Assembly (NCBI GenBank): GCA_905182975.1
Contig: CAJJDM010000067.1
Coordinates: 222,624-286,623 of the forward strand
Length of the DNA: 64,000 nucleotides
From: Paramecium primaurelia
Taxonomy: Eukaryota > Ciliophora > Oligohymenophorea > Peniculida > Parameciidae
Direction of reading: 5' to 3'
The position numbers and the translations under genes were made by a program. The notes below the pieces were generated by a model that did no database searches, was not told where the DNA came from, and saw nothing but the letters and a program-made list of their open reading frames with translations. Below are positions 23,643-36,555 of the stretch, in pieces; within the stretch, counting starts at the first letter, position 1, and each line of letters opens with the position of its first letter.

Positions 23643-25998
23643 TCATAAAATTTTCTTCATAAACAATAAGAATCTCTTCCTATATTCTTAAGGGTTTTAA
23701 GAAGATGTATCAAGATTTGAATCTAACTTCATAAATCTTTTGCTGTATTTTTCAGTCATTTTTTTTAAATTATATTTTTGAAGATAATCAATAATACCCA
23801 TGTGATAATAGATACCTTTTTGAATTGTACTTGGATAACAATGTTATAATTTTGCTATTTTTTAATTGATAATCTTATCAATAAGTACTTAATCTTATAT
23901 ATCATCTTAAAGTTAAGATGCATAATAGTTTAACCAATCAACAAGCATAAGACAGAAAGAATAATCCATAAAACCAAGCTATTATAAAAATAAAGTGTCA
24001 ATTTCTAATTGTTCATAAATTGTGGTACAACATTAAGGACTGATATTGATTTATTTTTCTAATTTTAAAAAGTCTATATCTTTTAATTATTTTGGAATAG
24101 TAATTATTTAATTGTTTAATTCACCTGATTATTTAATTGGTTTAAGTACTTCCCTTTTGTAACTGCTACCTTTTAAATCGAAAATACGAGTGATAGCTGA
24201 TGAATTGATTTTACCGATATTTTTCATTAAAATCATAGAAATTCTACCAATTTCAAATCCTTCAAACGTATAAATACCTAAAATCTTTGCAATTAATGTA
24301 TTAGGATTTTGAGTACAATGCCAAAAATATTATTCAAGAATTTCTGTTAAATTATTTAGTTCTGTCATGGTTATTGTTTTCAAGAGAAGCTTATTGTTAT
24401 GATTAAAAAAGAAGAATTCTCCTGATTTACCACCTGTAGTTTAAGCACATTCTCTAATATGTTCTTGGTTTGCTTCAAGATCTAAACAATTTAAGATGTC
24501 TAGTTTATCGTAATCTTCATTTCTAATGTGTATAAAAATTATAAATACATGAGAATGTCAAATATAACAGGAGCATATGAAATCATTGTAAATTTTTTAT
24601 TCTAATTTTCAAATTATTCCTCAAATATTTCTTTCAAAAATAATTAATGAACATTAAAAACAACTTATTCATAATATTCTTATTTAGCTTGATTTCTTAT
24701 AATCTTTTTAAAATATTATTATTAATTAATTTCTGTAATTTTATCTTTTTCTTAAATTAAAATTAAGGCAAGAATTCTTTTGATAATATCTCTTTTCAAT
24801 TCATTTGTGAATTAATGAATAAATGGATCCTCTTATTTATTTTATTAAGTAATCTATTTGAATTTCTCATTCGAATTAGAAGTTTTAGACCTTTAAAATT
24901 CAGATTGTGAACTCAATTTTTTTTTTAATATAGGTTCATCATATGAGATTTAAAAAGAGTTTTGTTCAATTAAGGATTGACTTAGTCCATCAAGACTAAT
25001 TTTCTTTTACGGTCTTATGTAAATAATAGAATAAATAATAAATACATGCTAGATTCCTGAAAGGGATTTTCCATAAGAGATATGTAACTTCCTTCAAATT
25101 AGGGTTATCGAGTGCCAAAAAAATGTTTCCTTATGTGCTTAAATACAAATGGATCTGTTAACCTTATTAAAGGTATAACAATTGGATATAAAATAGCTGA
25201 AATTTATGCAAATAATCCAAGTATTCGAATTGAACTTTCATTACTGATTGTAGGACATTCATTAAACTTTCTGTCAATTAATTTTAAGATATAAGCAGCC
25301 ATGGCAAATGTAATAAAACTAGTCATTAATATAGATTAAGCAATAAATAATTTAGTGATGTAATAGATAAAATCTGAACCCTACTTTTTCAGTTTGTTCT
25401 ATAAAATAATTCTAACTAGATACATTTGAATTTTAAGCAAATTCTCTTTTGATATATTGTCTGACAGTTATTGCTATGGTAAAGAAACTCAATAATAAGA
25501 TAATAAAGGTAAATGGTGCACTTGCAGAAAGAGAGACGCCACAATGACTTTCTTAAAATGATATAAGGGATATTATGGCATAAAGCATCGATATCAAAAA
25601 AGTTGCAACATGGCCTTACCATTTATTTATCTTTTTTGCTTGTAGTGTAAACATAAGCCTTACAACCATATGCATATACAATTGAATGGTATATGCATAT
25701 ATTAACACAACTGAAAAAGTGAAGCCTACAAGATTTATAATACATAATGGCTTTTTTTAGTAATTTTAATAATCATCCATTAATAATACAATAGATTCTA
25801 TTAGACTAGTATAATACTTGTTTTTTACTAATGTAATATCATAATTAACTCTCCTAAACACATTCCAAAATAGATATCACCTGGACTCTTATGTAATTTG
25901 CGTATCTTTATGAAAGTATATATATAAAACAATGAAAGTAGTATTCCAATAATTGAAAATGCCAAAACAATCCAAAAAGTTAATTTTACGTATATCAT
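23643..25998 (-). CDS. Seven-transmembrane protein fused to phosphatidylinositol phosphate kinase (GPCR-PIPK)
   Basis: Minus-strand gene of 749 residues. Introns at 25806-25828, 25399-25423, 25014-25045 and 24523-24548 restore an exact 750-codon frame. The first ~330 residues hold seven hydrophobic segments, from FWIVLAFSIIGILLSLFYIY to LFAQISAILYPIVIPLIRL. After a linker the C-terminal ~290 residues form a PIP kinase domain: SGEFFFFNHNNKLLLKTI with ATP-site Lys at about 505, RIFDLKGSSYKRE at ~569, FMDYSFCLML at ~641, YYHMGIIDYLQKY (the IID metal site), a Lys-rich activation loop, and EYRKRFLLFM near the end. It should phosphorylate phosphoinositides at a membrane. The layout matches Dictyostelium RpkA and oomycete GK proteins. 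Its start is 21 bp from the divergent MYG1 gene. Confidence 0.9.
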
Positions 25999-26019
25999 AT
26001 ATAAATATAATTATTAAAA
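25999..26019. promoter_or_regulatory. 21-bp divergent intergenic spacer
   Basis: Only 21 AT-only bases separate the start codons of the minus-strand 7TM-PIPK gene and the plus-strand MYG1 gene. Both starts are well supported: the first transmembrane helix on one side, and the GTHNG motif at residue 9 on the other. Transcription start sites must lie inside this spacer or overlap the opposite coding region. Confidence 0.6.
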
Positions 26020-27088
26020 ATGCAACAAGTGTTTAAAAAGATAGGTACTCACAATGGAGCATTCCATGTTGATGAAGTCTTAGCATGTGCTATGTTGACT
26101 AAATATACCAATGAATTTAAGAATGGAATTATAACTAGATCAAGAGATCCAAATGTTTGGGCATAATAGGATATTTTAGTAGATGTAGGAGGAGTCTATG
26201 ATCCATAAACTCATCGTTATGATCATCATTAAAAAGAATTCTAGGACTCATTTTCTAAAGATTTTAAAATTCGTTTAAGTAGTGCAGGTTTGATTTACAA
26301 ACATTTCGGATTAGAAATAATATAGAATTTAATCTCTCATATAAATGACACTGTGGAAACAACTATTGAAATTGTAAATTATTTATTTATAACATTTCTT
26401 AGCAAAAAGTTGATGAAAAGACTCTGAACTTAATTTATATAAAGTTATATAAGAATTTTATATAAAGTATTGATGCCATTGATAATGGAATAAATCAATA
26501 TCCAAATTAAGATCAAATAAAGTATTAAATCAATACTCATTTGTCAGCTGTCATCAATAGATTTAATCCTACTTGGTGTGAAAAAAATTAAGATGAAAAT
26601 GCTAAATTTCATTAAGCTCTTGAGTTTGTTAATACAGAACTTATTTCTTAAATGAAATCAATTTATTTGTAATAATTAATATGATCTATCGTAGAGGATG
26701 GTATCCTGGTAGATATTATGTTGTTTAAGCCTATGATTCAAGATTAGAATAAGATTAATCTGGTTAGATATTAAAATTATAAATGGCTTTACCATGGAAA
26801 AGTCATATTTTTGATATTGAACAGGAAAAAGGAACTGTAGGATTAATTAAGTTTGTTTTATATCCTGATAGAAATGAAGGATGGAGAGTGCAAGCTGTTT
26901 CAGTTAATGAGGATAGTTTTGAGAATAGAAAATCTTTGAAAAAAGAATGGAGAGGAGTTAAAGATATTGAATAATTGAAAGAAATATCTGGAATAGATGA
27001 TATTGTATTTGTTCATGCTAGTGGATTTATTGGAGGAGCTAGATCTTATGAGAATGCATTGAAAATGGCCAAATTAAGTTTAGAATGA
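26020..27088 (+). CDS. MYG1: MYG1 family exonuclease (UPF0160)
   Basis: The protein has 337 residues after two introns (26374-26402 and 26669-26694). It belongs to the MYG1/GAMM1 family of DHH-related metal-dependent 3'-5' RNA exonucleases of nucleus and mitochondria. Visible motifs are GTHNGAFHVDE (residues 9-19, metal ligands), DVGGVYD, and YDHHQKEF with the DHH triad at 68-70. In the C-terminal half there are ALPWKSHIFDIE, GWRVQAVSV, EWRGVKDIE and FVHASGFIGGARS. The length matches the family (about 340-380). The start is fixed by the GTHNG motif close to the N-terminus. I see no obvious mitochondrial presequence. V17 replaces the Cys common in the FHCDE block, which is probably neutral. 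Confidence 0.93.
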
Positions 27089-27218
27089 TATACATAATAA
27101 AAATTAATTATCCATCAATCTATGAGTAATTATATTTCTAAATATAAACTATAATTATTATCTGTAGAAATATCTTAATATAAAAATGGAATTATAAATA
27201 TATTATAATTAATTAATA

Positions 27219-29588
27219 ATGGAAACTGAATCTCCAGTTATGAAGAAATATCCAATAGAAAATATTTTGAATGATGCATCTGGTTTATTAAAAAAGGTAT
27301 TATAAGTTTCACATAAAAGAATGGAAATCGAAAAGTCATCCTATTACTTGACAAACATTTCATGAGTTACTCTCATAATGAAATGAATACACTCAATATC
27401 CAAATCAGTAGAAGATTAATTAGAGCAGCATAAAATTTATTAAATGAATATATTCATGGAGATAATATAACAAAAGTAGATTTATTGCTTGATAGATGCA
27501 ATTTGTATACAGCAGTAATATACATCAACATTCAAAGAATGTTAAAAAATGAGAGAGGAACTGAACATTTCGAAGAATTAAGTTCCTCATAGATTGAATA
27601 AAAAATAGGATTGAATAGATTAAGATAAAGAATTCGATAAACTATTTGTATACCTGGAAGTTTAATTAAGGTTACCCATCTAAGCAGACTTAAGGAGAAA
27701 ACAAAAAGTATAAGCTATGAATATGAATAGTTAAGTTTTATTTAAGTGAATGTTGGGTATTATTAATGAAACAATTAATTTTATATGCAAGAATGTTTAA
27801 AATTACTAATGAAGTACCTAATAGTTTAAAAATGATCCATAAAATTGAGAAATTCTTATAAATTAAAGAAATTAATAACACAAATAATATTGAATTGATC
27901 AAAATATTTGTAGATCATTATTAAAATTTTGGATAACTCTATTTTTAATTATGTGAATTTAAAAATTCATTAAAATAATATGAAATTGCATATTCATATT
28001 TACACTAATTGATTTTTATCATTTTAAAAAAGAGAAATACTCCAAATGTTATTGATGATTCAGATCTATTACCAGTTTAACCATATATTATGAAATTAAT
28101 AATGATATTATATCTTTAATCATTTTGTTATGAATATCTCTCTGAATATTCAAAAATGAAGGAATGTATTCATTTAGCTTAATGGTTTTGTAATGAAATC
28201 TTAAGATTAGAAGATGAACATTAATTAAGAATTCTTATATTTAGTAGAGCCTAAGATATATAAAAATATATAGATAATATTTTGGCAGAATGTGAAATTA
28301 GACATATTATATTTACATGTTTATCTGATGACACAATTCCTGAAATCAAAGCAATCTCATAATAAGTTAAAGATGATTATTAATAAGCTCTAAATGAAAA
28401 ATTCTATCTCAAATTACGAATTGAATAACTTAACAAATAATAATTTTTCAAATTAAATCCTATTCCTGTTAAACCTGCATCACCTTATCTATTATATAAT
28501 GTACCCAAAGGTAGTAGAACAGAAAGAGAACTTACATAATAATAATTTTCTAAAAATTATTAATCTTTTACTACTCAAGATGGATATGATTAACATAAAT
28601 TAATAACTTCTGATAGTGAATCAAAATTAATTAAATAAAATTCTATATCATCTTTTTCAAGAAGAACTAGACCAACAGATTTTACCTAATATTGTAGAAC
28701 TGAATAATCAGATTATCCTAAATTAGATTCAGAATTAGCAGGTGTTATTGTTAATTAATTAAAAAAAGAATAAGCTTTCTATTCACTTGCAGACATTGAA
28801 AGAACATGTAAAGATGAACTAAATGAAAATGAAAGATAACAATAGGATTATGAATTAGGTAAAGCCATCTTATTGTTTAAAAGATAATTTAGTAAAAATG
28901 CTATAGCTGAACCTAAAGAAACTGATTCGTTGAAATAATTGAATAATGAAATTAAAACTGAATTTTAATTAATTTCTGGATATTTGGAAGCTTAAGAAAG
29001 ATTAAAAAAGAAAAGATAATAATAATAATTAATTGAATAATCACTCAAACCTAAACCTAAAACTAAAACTCCATTTAGAAAAATACTAATCAAACATTCC
29101 AATACTTTAGGTTTAAAATAGACAAAAAAGAAATTATTAAATTTAGAAGAAGAATCTGCTCTAATGAAATTATATTAAAAGATATCTGGATAGAAAGAAG
29201 AATAAAAGCCTTAAATTAATGAAGAATAAATTATTAGGAATATGATTTAAACAAATTTAAATGTATTTATTTACATATTATTCAAAAGGCAATTAAAGTT
29301 ATTATGGATGAAAATTAAAAAGAATAGGAAACTGCTTAAAAATAATTAAAATCACGAAGACATACTTCTGAATAACTACCATCTAAACATGAAAAATCTC
29401 CTTAAAATTGTTAATTCAGAGAAACCTTCAAAGGTCTAGCTGGATCAACCTAATATTTAAGTACTAAAGGATAGGCTACCAAAAATGTAATTTCTTTGGT
29501 AGAATTAGCAAATATAAAAAGAAAGATGAATCAATTAGAATCTAAAAAGGCTGTCAGATACTCAGAATTATTTCGGAGTTAATTGTGA
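27219..29588 (+). CDS. Large hypothetical cytosolic protein
   Basis: The gene encodes 761 residues after introns at 27297-27319, 27757-27791 (35 nt, long for this genome) and 29263-29288; the total is an exact multiple of three. I recognise no domain. The N-terminal ~400 residues are helical with the look of a repeat/solenoid (KQYEIAYSYLHQLIFIILKK; MKECIHLAQWFCNEILRL), possibly TPR-like. From ~430 the protein becomes Gln/Ser/Lys-rich and probably disordered, with short coiled-coil stretches and basic patches. There is no membrane segment. It lies 130 bp after MYG1 and 32 bp before the RING gene, all on the plus strand. Confidence 0.8.
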
Positions 29589-29620
29589 TTATATAATTAT
29601 AATATATATATTAATTTATC

Positions 29621-30954
29621 ATGTAAACAGAGTCTAGTAATTTATTAAATCCTTTGGAACTCTTAAAAAGTAGTGGCATTCCTAAACATTTACTTTATTA
29701 ATCAAAGATAGAAGTTGACCATTTAATTTGTCCTATTTGTTTAAATATTCTATGGAAACCAGTTGCTTGTGGATAAGATAAATGCTTTTAATCATATTGC
29801 GAAGTTTGTATCAACAAATGGATTCAAGATTAAGCTGGAGATGTTGTCTTACAAGAATCACTTTATTCCTAATCTTTAATTGTTGCTCCAGATTCTGGAT
29901 CTGGATCACAATATAGTTCTTAATCTAGTTCTTTTTCTGAAATGCCTTAATAGATTCATGTAGAAACTACTTTACCAAATTGTCCAAAATGCAAAAGACC
30001 ATTTAAAAAAACATCTATACCTATAATACACAATTTATTAGATTCAATATAGTTGAGTTGTATATATGAAGAATGCACAACAAAGCCAGGATATGAATAG
30101 TTTTAGAAGCATATATTATAATGTCCTTTTAGAAGAATAAATTGTTCTGGTTGTGGACTTTAATAATTGTAAAATGAATTAGAATAACATGAAAATTAAT
30201 GTGAATAGGTTACTATAGAATGTTCTAAATGTTTCAATAAAATGTCAAGAAAACTATTTTAAATTCATTCTATTGATGTAATTTAATATCCTTATTCTAG
30301 GATTGTGTATAATAGTAATTTAATAATAAAGATAATCAAATAGCACAATTATATAAAAAAATAGAAGAGTTAAATCAAAAGAATTAATAGTTAGAATAAA
30401 AAATATGTAAAATGTTAAAAGGAGATTCTTTTGATACTATTCATCAATTTTCATTTAAAACAATGTTTACATAAAACTATTAATTTACAGGTAATTAAGC
30501 TATAGAGGCTAAATTAATTCGTCCATCATTTAATCTTTAAAAATAAAAAAATGATTTTCTTCATTTTTATATTAATCATAAAATAAAAACATAAGCTGTT
30601 TAAGGTATTATTTGGAGAATGAGAATTTAAACTTTGAAAGGTAACCTTTTAATTGGTATTTGTTCTACATTATGTCATTATTCAATTGATTTTATTATAA
30701 ATAAATTAGGTGAAATAAAAAGAAAAGAATGGAATGAGAATAAATATAAATTATTAAGAAAAGGTAATTTTACATTCAGTGAAGGGGATACTTTAACATT
30801 TTAATTTATGCCTTTATAATAATGTTTAAGAATTACAAATGAAAATAGACATATAGTATGTCGATTTGAACCAACTGAAATAATTGAAATGGGAGATTCC
30901 TTTTTTAGTTTTTTCAGTTTAGAAAATTAAGGTGACTCATTAATTTTTATTTGA
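29621..30954 (+). CDS. RING-like / TRAF-type zinc-finger protein
   Basis: The protein has 436 residues, with one 23-nt intron at 30278-30300. Residues ~38-130 hold a RING-like module: CPIC, then Cys in PVACGQDKCFQSYCEVC, and LPNCPKC as the last pair after a Ser-rich insertion. All eight visible ligands are Cys; the usual His is absent. Two TRAF-type zinc fingers follow (CIYEECTTKPGYEQFQKHIL.. and CPFRRINCSGCGLQQL..HENQC), then a coiled coil (KKIEELNQKNQQLEQ). The C-terminal ~130 residues (GIIWRMRI..GNLLIGICS..GDTLTFQF) resemble a SPRY-like domain. An E3 ubiquitin ligase role is likely from the RING/TRAF order, but not shown. The start ATG is 32 bp after the upstream stop. Confidence 0.85.
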
Positions 30955-31048
30955 TAATTATTATATTAACTATACCTTAAATTAATAATTTACTCGATCT
31001 CACATTTATAATAAATATTTTTTTTCATCAAAATATTTAAAATAATTA

Positions 31049-34000
31049 ATGAGAAATTTAAACACTGAAAAATTTTTTAAAGAAATTTACTTTTTGATGC
31101 ATCCTTTGGTTTCTTAAGAGTCCATGAAAGGGCTTATGATTATTTTTACCATATTGAACAAAGCATAAGAATTGGACATCATAAATAACATAAATTAAGA
31201 ATCCCACTCTGAAATGAAGTATTAAATTATTTGAATATTAGGATACTAAGTTAACTAGCATAATATAGTTTTGTAATTAATGCTGTTACTAATGATCAAT
31301 TAATTTTAATAATTATTGGATTTTTTGCTTTGCATATTATCCTAATCATCATATTCATATATTTCAGGATAACAAAGTCTATTTCAGTAATCATACACAC
31401 TATTTTACACTATTTCTTATTACATTATACTCTAATATTTTATATTCCTATAACCTATTCATCATTTTATTTTATTTCTTAAGAATAAACATGTACATCA
31501 AGTTAATTTTGTAATACTACCACTTAAATTGTATTAATTATAATATGCATTATAAACTTAATAATATCATTATTAATCAATTCTCTACACATATATTTTG
31601 GAAGAGCAGATTCATTAATGGGTGATAATCATATTTTAATGTTAAATTACTCTTTTATAAGCAATCTTGTAATTTAAATTTGCCTTTTCACAAGTATAGT
31701 ACTAAAAAGTATTGATATTTTATAAGAACTAAGATTTGCTTTAATTTTAATTAAATATATATTAACATTGATGCAAACTTTAAATAAGATTAATGCAAAA
31801 TATTCTGTACTAATTGATCTTATATCAATTACATCATCAATTTCACTTTTAATTAAATTATCAGTATTTGAATACCTAATAGTTCTGTCTTTAATATGGG
31901 CAGTCTTTTTTTAATCTGTAGACATAATTGAAAATTACTATGTTACATTAAAAGATCAAGGCAATTTAATCACATTATAAGTAAATTTTAATTTAATCTA
32001 AGAAAATAGAAGAAGCAAATAAATTAGAAACAAAAATATAATCTAAAATAATTCTAAAAATAATTGAAAAAATTCATAATTGTAAAAAATGTCAATATTC
32101 ATCTTAATTTGTTGAATGTATATTTAGAAGAATGGCTAATAAAGAAAAATAGATGAATAATCATATTGTTTCTTTGTTTTGTGATTATGTAAGTAATCAT
32201 GCTCCATTAAAAGCATTAATCAGACTTTTATTATTAAATCCTAATGATTTATATTATAGATGTTGGTAACATAATTTAGCTGAAGAACTTAATAAAAGAA
32301 GTAAATAATTTTAAAAAGATGCTTAAAATAAAACATCTATTAAAAATACAAATGAACATTAAAATTCTTTAGATGTTTAAACTGTTTATAATACATCTCA
32401 TTCAGCATAAGCTTTATTTCCATGTTTAATTGATACAATATAATCAAAAATCAATTTTTGGAATAAATTAATAAATGGATATTAACATATTGATTAATGT
32501 TTATAGGAGTCATTAAAAACTGCTAAAAAAATGTTAAGATGTAGAAAAGAAGTAGAAAATAGATTTGATTTGATTTATAATAAATTAAAAAATTAATAAG
32601 GGACTGATATTATAAGTTTAAGAATAATTTAAATATATTATTGTGGAATCTACACTAATTAATTTTAAGCTTTTTAAATAGAGAAAACAATAGATGAACT
32701 ATTAAAGAGTGAAAGATTTAAGTAAGATGAATCATTAGATAATATTTAACTTGTTTAAGGTAAATATATCTTATATTTTTATAGATAGATTGATTATTTT
32801 GAAATCTAGTTTTGTATCTAAAAGAGGTGAATTAATAGATGTGAATTATAAATAATTAGCTAAATTTTTAAATGAAACAGAAGAAGGTTGTAAATTGATA
32901 AAACATTGTTCATAATTAATGCCTAGTTATTTATCAACTATTCATGAATAATTAATGGATAATTATATGTAAAATGGTTATTCTAAATTAATGATTCATG
33001 GAGAATCATCTTTCTTTTAAAATCCAGCTGGTTATATAGAACCTTGTAGTATAAATTTATTCAATTTTTATGATGGTAAAGATGATTTCATATTAAATAT
33101 GATCTTAACTAAAGAATAATGTTAAAGTGAGACAATTCTTTTTGGCATAGATGGTAAAATATTAGGAATTACTTAACAATTTTTTAATGAAGCCATTAAA
33201 TCCAATACTTAATACTCTAAAACATTAACTACATAAGCTGGTAGGACTTAAGACAGTACAAATTTAACTACAAATATTAAAGATTTTTTAGCTAAATAAC
33301 CTTTGATTTAATTTTATATACCAAATATATAAAATTAAGTTGAAGAATTGAGAAATTAAATATGTTAATCTTCTAATTATTTGATGAACAATTAGAAATC
33401 TACTTGGATGTTTCCTATTAATCATACTGAATGTTTATAATAAATGTAGTTAATATTATCTCAATTTAAAAAAAAAAGTTAAGGTACTTAGAAACCTAAT
33501 TAAAACTTTTAATCTTATAAGTCTCAAACTTATTCGAAATATTCAAATTATACTAATAATACTTAATAAGATTAATATGATAAGAGTGAAATTGCAAAAG
33601 ACATTTTAGATCAAATTAATATAGATAACATTCCTATCATTCTATTACATCCAGAATTATCAAGTTCTTTAAAAGAATTAATTACTTTTGAAGATATTTC
33701 AAAATAATCAGTTTAATTGGGCATATTTTATAGTTTATAATTCAAAATATTAAAATATAAATAAGGTAGTATTGGATATTTTATGCTTACTATTAAAGAA
33801 AATAAACTCTATTATTCATAATAATAAATGGGTCAGTTTTCAAGTCATATATAAACTCCTTAAACAGTCAGATCTTCTAATTAAGAATCTAATGAAATTG
33901 AAACTATATAAAATTCTATGAAAATTGAATTCACTTCAGAAAATATGAATTAATAAGAAGAAATAATTTAAGAAATTAGATTAATGAATAATATTATGCA

Positions 34001-36356
34001 TAATAATAAAGATAGTTCTTTAGTTGATTAAAGTGGTAATAATTTAAGTTTAGATTAAACAAATATAAAATTATAAATTTAACTTAAAAACTCAGAGAGA
34101 TCTAATCTTTACGATACAGGAAGAGTTCTTAAATAATCTTAACCTCTATTTGCTAGACCATAATAATAAGAATTCAAAATTGAAGACATTTCATAAATTG
34201 AATAAGATATGCAAGTAATTTTCTTATTTATTTTAGAATATCCAATAATTATAATAAGATTTTGATGAAAATGAATAAGATATAGCTAATTAAAGATAAG
34301 AATCAGTTAGCTAAAGTGTTAAAAAAAGATCAAATATTCTTGATAAGATAAAATTGACTTAATAGAATAAAGATAATCCTGGTGATTTTGCTTCTAATCC
34401 ATCTAGAACTTCAACAAATTCTACATCAAAAGAATCAATATTAATAGTTCAATAATTGTATTTTAATAGAGATTTAATTACTCCATTAAAAAAAATATCT
34501 ATAATTTTAGGGTTAATTTTAATTGGAATGTTGACATGTGAAATTTTGAATGTTTTTTTAATTAAAGATAATTTACAGTAATAAACTCAATAAGTAATTA
34601 ATTTAGTTAAACCTCAAAATATTATTTATTATTATACATCTGTATTTTATTAATATTGGGGAACAGAATTACATACATTAGGTATCCTTAAATTATCTGA
34701 ATTTTAATATTAAAGGAATCTATAAACTTTAGATGATATGCTTCAATATGGAAGATCATATCTTCAATCATTTGGAATTGATGTTCCATTAACTGCTGCA
34801 AATCTTGGTGTTTCTACATTTGAACTAAAATAAGTCAAATTAGGAAAAGTAGAAAAAGAAATCTATTAACTATAAAATTTTTATTCTTTACTTTATGAAA
34901 CAATGTATAATATGTATATCAACAATAAAAATATAGATAATCCATCATATGATGAATTATTTACTCAAGGGATTGTAAGATAAAATTTTTTAGAATTAAT
35001 AGATTTACATAACAAATTAATTATAAAAATTTCTGAAGATACAATTTATCAATAAAGTCTAGTAAAAAGTTAATTTTTAGTAATTATGCTAATGGAATTA
35101 TTTTCAATTTTATTTTTTGTTGGATTCCAACTTAGATATTGGTTATTTTTAGATCATATCACTAAATCAATAATATTTTTAGTGTCTAGATTAAATGAGA
35201 ATTAAGCTTTAAATTAATTAAATAAATTAGTATAAATTAAAGAACATTTAGAAGATTAAGCTTCAAATGTATGGAAATTATTCAATTTTGGAGATATTGT
35301 ATTTGAATCTTCAGAAAAGAAGTATAAAAAAATAATTCTTAAATAATAAGATCAAACTTCAAATAATTATAAATCAACAAGTGCATTATATTCAAGAATA
35401 TAAAGAACATATTATTTAAATAGAATTAATGTTATTTTAACATTTTTGATTACAATTTTATGGACTGCATTTCTTTTAACTGGTTATTTGATACACATGT
35501 AGAAAAATGAAAATTTCTAACCATCTTTAACAGCTACATTAAAATATGGTTAATTTAGATTGAATATGGATTCAGTAGGATTTATTGGAGGAATTGTTAA
35601 AACAGAATAATTAATTCCTAATAATAATTTAAATTTCATTAATCAAACATTTGCAATTTCATTATTAGTTGAATATAAGGAAAATCTATCTCCATTAATA
35701 AATGAAGTTGCTTAAGTAATTTTAGAAAATGCTAATGCTAATAATAAATAAAGTAGATTTGACAATATTTTAAATTTTGATATATGTGAGTTTACTGATT
35801 GGGAAATAATGAAAGCATGCGATTTGTCTCGATAAAATCTTCCTTATTTTAGGTATAATTCTTTATATCATATAGTAAAGATGCAATTAATGATATTGTA
35901 AAAAATGGAGTATTAGGTTATACTGCTACATTAGTTAAATATCTAAACTCAGATTTTGATTATGAAATCAATAATTTAAAATATGATACTGATGAAAATA
36001 ACTTAATTGCTATTTAATAAAAACCCTTTGAAAATTTCTTCTTGTCTTATTATTGTGATATATAAAATACAATGTTAGATTTTTTGAATCTATTTTAATT
36101 AGACAACTCTGAAATTGCTGGAGATATTAATAATATTGTATAAATATTTTATTTAGGTGTTGGGATATGGTAATATATAATATATTATATATTTAGTTTG
36201 TTTTTATTTGTTTTGATTTTGAGTTTACTTTGGGTTTACAAGTATTAAATGAAGATATCTTGTCTTCGTTAAATTTTGGTCTTGATTCCTTCTGATCTAA
36301 TCTTGACTGCAAACATAAGAAGTTAAGCTAAAGAAATTCATAATTGGTTATATTGA
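31049..36356 (+). CDS. Giant multi-pass membrane protein with PAS-like motif (TmcB-like)
   Basis: The protein has 1,730 residues. Introns at 31219-31241, 31981-32002, 32760-32784, 34215-34236 and 35853-35875 give an exact frame. It starts MRNLNTEKFFKEIYFLMHP. About seven hydrophobic spans follow (for example LILIIIGFFALHIILIIIFI). Then come HNCKKC...ECIFRR, helical cytosolic sequence and the PAS-like core FGIDGKILGITQ. A long Gln/Ser/Asn-rich linker leads to two C-terminal pairs of spans bracketing an outside-facing region. It is the same family as 9703-14450 and the convergent gene 36556-41608. A receptor or sensor role is a guess from the layout. Confidence 0.8.
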
Positions 36357-36555
36357 AATAATTGGCTATATTAGAATTAAGTATTTATTTAAGTATTTAT
36401 TAAATTATAATATTTAATCTTTTTTTTAATTAATAAATTTAATATGAATTATTATAATCATTTTGTGAATTTAAATATTCATAATTTTATAAATTAGATA
36501 GGTAATATCATTATTAAAAAGAATATAATTATTATATTATAACATACATATTGAA
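36357..36555. other. 199-bp convergent intergenic spacer
   Basis: Very AT-rich sequence between the TGA stops of two convergent genes of the same family. It must carry both 3' ends. No hairpin terminator is evident. Confidence 0.5.
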
